Below are positions 56,431 to 64,000 of a stretch of 64,000 nucleotides of DNA, piece by piece. This stretch comes from Streptomyces sp. HmicA12 (GTDB lineage Bacteria; Actinomycetota; Actinomycetes; Streptomycetales; Streptomycetaceae): positions 119,150 through 183,149 of the forward strand of contig NZ_KB891803.1 in NCBI RefSeq assembly GCF_000373565.1. The letters run 5' to 3'. Under the pieces are notes generated by a model. That model was not told the origin of the DNA and searched no databases. It saw only the letters and a list, made by a program, of their open reading frames with translations. Position 1 is the first letter of the stretch; each line of letters starts with the position of its first letter. The translations under genes and the position numbers were made by a program.

Positions 56431-57658
56431 CCTCGGCCTGCGCGGGCACCGGCGCGGTCGCCTTCCTGCGCCGTCCCACCGACGCGACGAGGCTGGTCAG
56501 CACCCCGGCGAGCAACCCCCAGAACGCCGAGCCGATCCCGAGAAGCGTGACCCCGGACGCGGTCGCGAGGAACGTCACCGCGGCCGCCTCGCGCGCCGTC
56601 GCGTCGGACAGCGCGGCGGCGAGCGACGCCTCGATCGTGGCGAGGAGGCCGACCCCCGCGACCGCCATGATCAGCGCGTGCGGCATCGCGGCCAGCAGCG
56701 AGACGACGGTCGCGCCGAGCAGGCCCACGCACAGATAGAAGACGCCCGACCAGACGGCCGCGAGATAGCGCTTCGCACGGTCGGGGTGCGCCTCCTCGCC
56801 GGTGCAGATCGCGGCGGTGATCGCCGCCAGGTTCAGACCGAACGCGCCGAACGGCGCGAGCACCGCCGTCACGGCGCCGATCCACGTCATCATCGGCGAG
56901 ATCGGCACCTCGTACCCCGAACCGCGCAGCACGGCGACGCCGGGCATGTTCTGCGACGCCATCGTCACCACGAACAGCGGCACACCGACGCTGACGAGCA
57001 CCTTCCAGTCGAACTCGGGTGCCGTGAACACCGGGTGCGCGAGCGACAGTCGGACCTTCTCCAGGTGCCAGCCGCCGGCGAGGACCGAGGCCACCACGCC
57101 ACCGCCGAGCGCCACGAGCACCGCGTACCGGGGCAGCAACCGCCGCGCCAGCAGGTACAGCGCGAACACGGGGAAGGCGATCGCGAAACTGCCGTTCATC
57201 TCGGCGAACAGATTCGTGCCGAAATGCAGCAGCACCCCGGCCAGCAGCGCCGATGCCAGCGGCACCGGGATGCGGTCCATGGCCTTCGCGAACCACCCCG
57301 TCACCCCGCTCACGACCATCAGGACGGCGCTGAACACGAACGCTCCCACGGCCTGTGCCATCGACACCCCGCTGAGGCTGGTGGCGAGCAGCGCCGCGCC
57401 CGGCGTCGACCAGGCGGTGACCACCGGCGCCCGGAACCGCAGCGACAGGCCGACGCACGTGACGGCGATGCCGACGCCGATCGCCAGCATCCACGAGGAG
57501 GTCTCCCGCGCGTCGGCCCCGGCGGCCCGCGCCGCGGTGAACACCAGGGCCGCCGAACTCGTGACGCCGACGAGCACGGCGATGAGCCCCGCCGCGACGG
57601 CCGAGGGCGGAGCGAGGGCGCGTATGCGGGCGAGCGGGGACGGGGGCGACGGGGACAT
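56396..57658 (-). CDS. benE: BenE-family benzoate/H+ symporter
   Basis: A 420-residue integral membrane protein of the BenE family with about twelve hydrophobic helices. Family hallmarks include RAPVVTAWSTPGAALLATS in an early helix, FAEMNGSFAIAFPVFALYLL, VTMASQNMPGVAVLRGSGY and GAFGLNLAAITAAICTGEEAHPD. It is expected to import benzoate or a related aromatic acid with protons. It is divergent from an XRE-cupin regulator gene, with a large palindrome between. No benzoate-degrading enzymes are in the window. Confidence 0.92.
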   Translation of the reverse strand: MSPSPPSPLARIRALAPPSAVAAGLIAVLVGVTSSAALVFTAARAAGADARETSSWMLAIGVGIAVTCVGLSLRFRAPVVTAWSTPGAALLATSLSGVSMAQAVGAFVFSAVLMVVSGVTGWFAKAMDRIPVPLASALLAGVLLHFGTNLFAEMNGSFAIAFPVFALYLLARRLLPRYAVLVALGGGVVASVLAGGWHLEKVRLSLAHPVFTAPEFDWKVLVSVGVPLFVVTMASQNMPGVAVLRGSGYEVPISPMMTWIGAVTAVLAPFGAFGLNLAAITAAICTGEEAHPDRAKRYLAAVWSGVFYLCVGLLGATVVSLLAAMPHALIMAVAGVGLLATIEASLAAALSDATAREAAAVTFLATASGVTLLGIGSAFWGLLAGVLTSLVASVGRRRKATAPVPAQAEVSPGTPQRTGA

Positions 57659-57710
57659 GAGGGCATCACTTCCGGGCGGCGTGCGGCAGGTTGCTCAAGT
57701 ACTCCAGGGC

Positions 57711-57742
57711 GTTCCATAAACGGAACGTTCTGTTTATGGAAC
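57711..57742. promoter_or_regulatory. 32-base palindromic operator between benE and the XRE-cupin gene
   Basis: GTTCCATAAAC and its complement GTTTATGGAAC flank a core containing GGAACGTTC. Fifteen of sixteen base pairs are symmetrical. The nested GTTCC/GGAAC units suggest two adjacent dimer sites. It lies 53 bases before benE and 66 bases before the regulator gene, so it can control both. Confidence 0.8.
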
Positions 57743-57807
57743 ACTAAGGACGCGGGCGACGGCCCGTCAACCGGGTACGGGAACAGCTACGGGCAGGAGC
57801 CGGGGCG

Positions 57808-58344
57808 ATGGGCCTGAACGACGAAGTGGGACGCAGGCTGAAGCGGCTGCGCCAGGACGCCGGCCTCTCGCTCTCCGAACTCGCCCGCCGCTCGGGCGTC
57901 GGCAAGGGCACCCTCTCGGAACTGGAGAGCGGCCTGCGCAACCCCACCCTGGAGACGCTCTACGCCCTGACCACCGAACTCGGCCGCCCGCTGAGCGTGG
58001 TCCTCGACGACCCGCCGCCCGGCGTCACCGAGCGCGCGACCGGCGTCTCCGGCAGTGCCGTCACCGCGGTCCTGATCGAGCGGTACGAGGACGACGCCGC
58101 GGCCACCGACGTCTTCCGCGTCACCATCGCCGAGGGCGCCACCCAGGAGTCGGCCGCCCACGTCCCGCGCACCACCGAGAGCCTGATGGTGCTCTCCGGC
58201 ACCGCGGTCGTCGGCCTGCCGCACGCACCGCAGACCGCGGGCCCGGGCGCCCACGCCCACTGGCCCGCCGACGAACCGCACCTGTACCGGGCGCCGCACG
58301 GCGAGGTGCACGGCATCCTCTTCGTGCGGTACCCGAAGAGCTGA
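57808..58344 (+). CDS. XRE-cupin transcriptional regulator
   Basis: A 178-residue regulator. The N-terminal XRE helix-turn-helix is RRLKRLRQDAGLSLSELARRSGVGKGTLSELESGLRNP (about residues 6-45). The C-terminal cupin (about 105-175) contains TESLMVLSGTAVVGLPHAPQTAGPGAHAHWPADEPHLY, a small-molecule sensor fold. AGGAGCCGGGGCG precedes the ATG. Divergence from benE and the shared palindrome make BenE the probable target and an aromatic acid the likely effector; both are inferred. Confidence 0.92.
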   Translation: MGLNDEVGRRLKRLRQDAGLSLSELARRSGVGKGTLSELESGLRNPTLETLYALTTELGRPLSVVLDDPPPGVTERATGVSGSAVTAVLIERYEDDAAATDVFRVTIAEGATQESAAHVPRTTESLMVLSGTAVVGLPHAPQTAGPGAHAHWPADEPHLYRAPHGEVHGILFVRYPKS

Positions 58345-58372
58345 CGCCCGTGACGCCCCCGGGCGGACGCCG

Positions 58373-59224
58373 TCAGGCGTCGAGGCGGCGCTTGGCGAGC
58401 CAGGCGACGATCTCGGGGTCGTGGTGGTCGAAGAAGAGCGAGGCGCCGGTGTCGAGGGCGGCGATGCGGGCCAGTTGCTCGTCGGTGAGTTCGAAGTCGA
58501 AGACGTCGAAGTTCTCCGCCATGCGTTCGGCGCGCACCGACTTGGGGATGGCGATGACGCCGCGCTGGGTGAGCCAGCGCAGGACGACCTGGGCGACGGT
58601 CTTGTCGTGTTCCTCGCCGATCTCGGCGAGGAGCGGGTTGGTGAAGAGGTCGTTCTTGCCTTCGGCGAAGCCGCCCCAGGACTGGATCTGGACGCCGTGT
58701 TCGCGCATCAGGTCCTGGTAGTCGGCGCGCTGGAAGAAGGGGTGGGTCTCGATCTGGTTGACCGCAGGGGTGATCTCGTTGTTGAGGGTCAGATCGAGGA
58801 GGCGGTCGGGGTAGAAGTTCGCGACGCCGATCGCCTTGGTGAGGCCCTCGCGGTGGAGGTTCTCCATGGCGCGCCACTGTCCGTAGACGTCGCCGAACGG
58901 CTGGTGCATCAGGTACAGGTCGAGGTGGTCGAGGCCCAGCTTGGTCAGCGACGTCTCGAAGGCGGGGCGGGTGTTGTCCTCGGCGGGGGCGTCCTGCAGC
59001 CACAACTTGGTGGTGACGAAGAGGTCGTCGCGGGGGATTCCGCTGGACTTGATGGCGCGGCCGACGGCCTCCTCGTTGCCGTAGGCGGCGGCGGTGTCGA
59101 GGAGCCGGTAGCCGGCGGCGAGGGCGTCGGAGACGGCGCGCTCGGTGTCGTCGGCGGAAATCTGGTAGACGCCGAAGCCGAGGAGCGGCATCTCGACGCC
59201 GTTGTTCAAGGTCACGTACTGCAT
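58373..59224 (-). CDS. Aldo/keto reductase (2,5-diketogluconate reductase-like)
   Basis: A 283-residue NADPH-dependent aldo/keto reductase. The catalytic tetrad is visible: Asp in [15 protein letters not shown] (with Tyr in AAYG), Lys in [11 protein letters not shown] and His in [10 protein letters not shown]. The cofactor region is [28 protein letters not shown]. It fits the AKR5-like group. It is the last of three redox genes (with an alcohol dehydrogenase and a second aldo/keto reductase) on one strand and likely in one transcript. Confidence 0.92.
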   Translation of the reverse strand: MQYVTLNNGVEMPLLGFGVYQISADDTERAVSDALAAGYRLLDTAAAYGNEEAVGRAIKSSGIPRDDLFVTTKLWLQDAPAEDNTRPAFETSLTKLGLDHLDLYLMHQPFGDVYGQWRAMENLHREGLTKAIGVANFYPDRLLDLTLNNEITPAVNQIETHPFFQRADYQDLMREHGVQIQSWGGFAEGKNDLFTNPLLAEIGEEHDKTVAQVVLRWLTQRGVIAIPKSVRAERMAENFDVFDFELTDEQLARIAALDTGASLFFDHHDPEIVAWLAKRRLDA

Positions 59225-59255
59225 GGGGAGTTGGTTCCTTAGCTGTGCGGGGTGA

Positions 59256-61438
<2,183 letters not shown>

Positions 61439-61555
61439 TCAGCTTCGCCCGGATCACGCCCGTGCGGCAGGGCGGGCTCTTCGGGGGTAATCACAGGGCC
61501 CCCCTCGCGCCTGCGCACCAGGTCGTGCGCGGGTGAGACTGGAGGCATGGCATCG

Positions 61556-62491
61556 ATGAGCGCGCACAGCGAAGGCGCCGAGCTGGGCCGCTACCTGCGC
61601 GCCCGCCGCACCCAGACCAGCCCCGAACGCGTCGGCCTCACCGTCGGCGCCGGCATCCGCCGCACCCCCGGTCTGCGCCGCGAGGAGCTGGCCACGCTGG
61701 CCGGCATCAGCATGGACTACTACGTGCGGCTGGAGCGCGGCAAGGAGACCCGCCCGAGCCCCGCCGTCCTGGACGCGCTCGCCCGCGCGCTGCACATGGA
61801 CGACCAGGAGCACCAGCACCTGCGCGAGCTCGCCGCCCGCGCCGCGCGCTACGTTCCCGAACCGCCGCCCGCGCCCAGCCGTGCCGTGCGGCCCCACCTC
61901 AAGCTGCTGCTCGAGTCCCTGCGCCCGAACCCGGCCTACGTGATCAGTCGCAGCATGGACATGCTCGCCTGGAACCCCGGAGGTCTCGCCCTGTACGCGG
62001 GCCTGGACGACTGGCCCGTGAAGCAGCGCAACCTCGCGCGCTATCTGTTCCTGCACCCCGGTGCCCGCGAGCTGTTCGCCGACTGGGACCGTCAGATCAC
62101 CGCCTGCGTCGCGCGGCTGCGTGCCATGGCCGGCACCGCCCCCGACGCACCCGACCTGACCCACCTCGTCGGCGAACTCCTGCTCAAGAGCCCCGACTTC
62201 GCGAAGCTCTGGGAGCGCTACGAGGTGGCCGGACGCAAGCCCGCGCAGAAGAGCTTCCAGCACCCGCAGGTCGGCACGCTCACCCTCACCTCGCAGTCCC
62301 TTCAGGTGGAAGGCACCCCGGGCCAGCGGATCGGTGTCTACACCGCCGAACCCGGCACCCCCGACCACGACGCCCTGCTCCTGCTCGACATGACCGCACC
62401 GCAGCCGGCCGAACGCCCCGCGCCCGCACCGCAGCCGGCCGAACGCCCCGCGCCCGCCCCGGAAGCCGCCGGAGAGCCCCGCCGGGACTGA
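61556..62491 (+). CDS. XRE-family regulator with MmyB-like ligand domain
   Basis: A 311-residue regulator. The helix-turn-helix region is GAELGRYLRARRTQTSPERVGL and TPGLRREELATLAGISMDYYVRLERGKETRPSP (about 8-70). The C-terminal MmyB-like PAS-type domain includes SRSMDMLAWNPGGLALYAGL, NLARYLFLHPGARELFADWD and VGELLLKSPDFAKLWERYEV. The protein ends in a Pro/Ala-rich tail containing a perfect decapeptide repeat. The ATG at 61556 is preferred since GGAGG lies ten bases upstream; one three codons earlier is too close to it. Divergent from the reductase genes, which are its likely targets. Confidence 0.92.
   Translation: MSAHSEGAELGRYLRARRTQTSPERVGLTVGAGIRRTPGLRREELATLAGISMDYYVRLERGKETRPSPAVLDALARALHMDDQEHQHLRELAARAARYVPEPPPAPSRAVRPHLKLLLESLRPNPAYVISRSMDMLAWNPGGLALYAGLDDWPVKQRNLARYLFLHPGARELFADWDRQITACVARLRAMAGTAPDAPDLTHLVGELLLKSPDFAKLWERYEVAGRKPAQKSFQHPQVGTLTLTSQSLQVEGTPGQRIGVYTAEPGTPDHDALLLLDMTAPQPAERPAPAPQPAERPAPAPEAAGEPRRD
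62401..62460 (+). repeat. 30-base tandem repeat in the regulator tail
   Basis: Two 30-base units beginning GCAGCCGGCCGAACGCCCCG follow each other with one mismatch near the end. They encode the decapeptide PQPAERPAPA twice. Slippage could change copy number without shifting the frame. Confidence 0.85.
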
Positions 62492-62504
62492 CCGCGCGGG
62501 AGAC

Positions 62505-63374
62505 TCAGTCGGCGGGTTCCACGGTGGTGCGGTGCCGGTCGGCCGCCCAGGACGCGAGGATCCGCAGACCGTCGTGGGTGGGCGAGCCGACTTCGGCGGT
62601 CCACACGACGAGCTGCTGGTCGGGGTCGGTGCTGGCCGTCAGGGTGTCCCAGTCGAGGGACAGCTCACCGGCGACCGGATGGTTCATAACCTTCGTCCCC
62701 ACGCCGAGCGTGGCGACATGGTGCGCGGCCCACCACTGACGGAAATCCTCGTCCTGGACGCACAACTCACCGACCAAAGCGGTCAGTCGGGGGTCGTCCG
62801 GATACTTCGCCGCCTGCATGCGCAATTGCGCGACCGCGGTACGGGCGACACCTTTCCAGTCCGCATACAGAGTGCGCATCGCGGGATCGGTGAAAAGAAT
62901 CCGCACGTAATTCCGGTGCTTCTCCGGCACCGCGCCGAAGTCGGTCACGAGCGCCGCCGCCAGAGGATTCCAGGCGATGACGTCCATCCGGCGGCCCATC
63001 ACGACGGCCGGCGTGGAGGTGAGGTCGTCCAGGACCCTGCGCAGCTGCGGCTGCACCTTCTGCCGGGCCCGGCGGCGGGGCCGGGCCGTCTCCTTGCCCG
63101 CCAGGCCGAACACGTAGCGTCGCTGGTCGTCGTCGAGACGCAGCACCTGGGCCACGGCCTCCAGCACCGGCGCCGACGGAGGCAGTCGGCCCTGCTCAAG
63201 ACGCGTGTAGTAGTCGGTGGAGATCGCCGCGAGCAGGGCCACCTCTTCCCTGCGCAGCCCGGCGACCCTGCGCTGCCCGCCGCTGTCGGGCAGGCCCACG
63301 GCGCGCGGGCTCAGCTCGGACCGGCGGGCCTTGAGGAATTCGCCCAGCTCGTTCAGATGCGGTGTCGGACTCAT
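62505..63374 (-). CDS. XRE-family regulator with MmyB-like ligand domain (second)
   Basis: A 289-residue regulator of the same architecture as the convergent neighbour but clearly divergent in sequence. The helix-turn-helix is LGEFLKARRSELSPRAVGL and VAGLRREEVALLAAISTDYYTRLEQGRLPPSAPVL. The MmyB-like domain contains GRRMDVIAWNPLAAALVTDFG, VRILFTDPAMRTLYADWKG and VGELCVQDEDFRQWWAAHHV. The ATG at 63374 begins the conserved region. It is divergent from an SDR gene with a perfect palindrome between them, the standard layout in which such a regulator controls the adjacent reductase. Confidence 0.92.
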   Translation of the reverse strand: MSPTPHLNELGEFLKARRSELSPRAVGLPDSGGQRRVAGLRREEVALLAAISTDYYTRLEQGRLPPSAPVLEAVAQVLRLDDDQRRYVFGLAGKETARPRRRARQKVQPQLRRVLDDLTSTPAVVMGRRMDVIAWNPLAAALVTDFGAVPEKHRNYVRILFTDPAMRTLYADWKGVARTAVAQLRMQAAKYPDDPRLTALVGELCVQDEDFRQWWAAHHVATLGVGTKVMNHPVAGELSLDWDTLTASTDPDQQLVVWTAEVGSPTHDGLRILASWAADRHRTTVEPAD

Positions 63375-63410
63375 ACGTCCAGTGTGGCAGCGGAAGGTCC
63401 CGGCGTGAGG

Positions 63411-63426
63411 GGGAAGAATTCTTCCC
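63411..63426. promoter_or_regulatory. Palindromic operator between XRE regulator and SDR genes
   Basis: GGGAAGAATTCTTCCC is a perfect 16-base palindrome, followed by CCCAGGAA direct repeats at 63424 and 63440. Its AT-rich centre in a GC-rich region and its position between divergent genes mark a probable binding site for the XRE regulator. Confidence 0.68.
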
Positions 63427-63535
63427 AGGAAGTTTCTCTCCCAGGAACAAAGTCTCCTCTGCACGTACGTCCGCGGGAGTGCCAGTCTGGAATTGCGCCA
63501 GACAGGAACCCGAATACGCAGGAGTTTTCCCCCTC

Positions 63536-64000
63536 ATGAGCAAGGTCATCTTCGTCACCGGTGCGGGCCGCGGCCTGGGCGCCGACATCGCCCGCCAGGC
63601 CCTTGCCGCCGGCCACCAGGTCGTCGCCACCGGCCGCCGCCCGGAAAGCGTGCTGCGGGCGCTCGGCGGCGAGCAGGACAAGCTGCTGGTGACCGCGCTG
63701 GACATCACCAGTGCCGACGACGCCCGTACGGCTGTCGCCGCCGCCGTGGCCCGGTTCGGCCGCATCGACGTCCTGATCAACAATGCGGCCGCTTTCCAGG
63801 CCGGCTACTTCGAGGAGATCTCCGACGCGCAGATGCGCGCGCAGATGGAGACGAACCTGTTCGGCCCGATGAACGTCACCCGCGCCGTCCTGCCCGCCAT
63901 GCGCGGCCGGCGCTCGGGGCACATCGTCACGATCTCCTCGATCGCCGGACTGGTCGGCCAGGAGTTCTGCGTCGCCTACGCCGCCGCCAAGTTCGGTGTC
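63536..64000 (+). CDS. Short-chain dehydrogenase/reductase, 3' end outside window
   Basis: The first 155 residues of an SDR. The coenzyme site is VIFVTGAGRGLGADIARQAL, the NNAA motif is present (VLINNAAAFQAG), and the catalytic Ser and Tyr-x3-Lys appear in HIVTISSIAGLVGQEFCVAYAAAKFGV before the window ends. The ATG at 63536 has a GGAG somewhat far upstream. It is divergent from the MmyB-type regulator and likely controlled by it. Substrate unknown. Confidence 0.92.
   Translation, partial: MSKVIFVTGAGRGLGADIARQALAAGHQVVATGRRPESVLRALGGEQDKLLVTALDITSADDARTAVAAAVARFGRIDVLINNAAAFQAGYFEEISDAQMRAQMETNLFGPMNVTRAVLPAMRGRRSGHIVTISSIAGLVGQEFCVAYAAAKFGV

Overview
The window is high-GC actinobacterial DNA, almost certainly from a Streptomyces chromosome. 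The genes have strongly GC-biased third codon positions, many GTG/TTG starts, GGAGG-type ribosome sites, and several Streptomyces-typical families (DUF5999, DUF5133, Methyltransf_19, Rv1733c-like membrane proteins, MmyB-type XRE regulators). No tRNA, rRNA, CRISPR array, prophage or intact transposase gene was seen. The first and last genes run off the window.

Layout. 1-6.2 kb: two tail-to-tail LacI paralogues, one with a symmetrical double operator at its start codon, then a cytochrome P450 with an atypical I-helix, an F420-type oxidoreductase, a DUF5999 protein and a GH13 alpha-glucosidase. 6.2-11.4 kb: a dormancy/hypoxia-type cluster made of a tandem universal stress protein, an Rv1733c-like membrane protein, a cyclic-nucleotide-binding-fold protein, a DevR/OsdR-like response regulator and a DevS-like GAF kinase. 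Three copies of a GGGNC-GTTC-GGCCC box lie among these genes. 11.7-13.8 kb: a SpoIIE phosphatase, an alpha/beta hydrolase and a DUF5133 protein.

13.7-35.7 kb is the metabolic core, apparently for beta-1,3-glucan (for example fungal wall) use. Secreted GH55, GH16 (with two F5/8 domains), a DUF1996 protein and a TIM-barrel hydrolase would act outside the cell. A GH3 enzyme, an ABC sugar importer without its own ATPase, and a GH1 beta-glucosidase would take up and cleave the products. A LacI regulator (28.5 kb) and five copies of a GAGCGCTC-centred palindrome tie the first part together. A ROK regulator with its own palindrome controls the importer. The first GH16 gene carries an in-frame TTA (bldA) codon. 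A DUF4232 protein, a TetR/MFS pair, a PPOX-type oxidoreductase and two GNAT genes are interleaved.

35.7-38.3 kb: a sulfide/persulfide cluster (CstR-like repressor, membrane rhodanese, CoA-disulfide reductase-rhodanese fusion) behind two CsoR/CstR-type operators. 38.4-55.3 kb: mixed genes including an SDR, a scar joining a methyltransferase fragment to an LCP fragment, a GH114 lipoprotein, RNase HI with a zinc-ribbon tail, a second secreted GH16, a DDN-hemerythrin fusion, a secreted lipase, cholesterol oxidase and a reductase/AhpD-like operon. 55.5-64 kb: a glutamine amidotransferase gene split by a 172-bp MITE-like element with a CTAG target duplication, BenE with a divergent XRE-cupin regulator and a large palindrome, then aldo/keto reductases, an alcohol dehydrogenase and an SDR associated with two MmyB-type XRE regulators.
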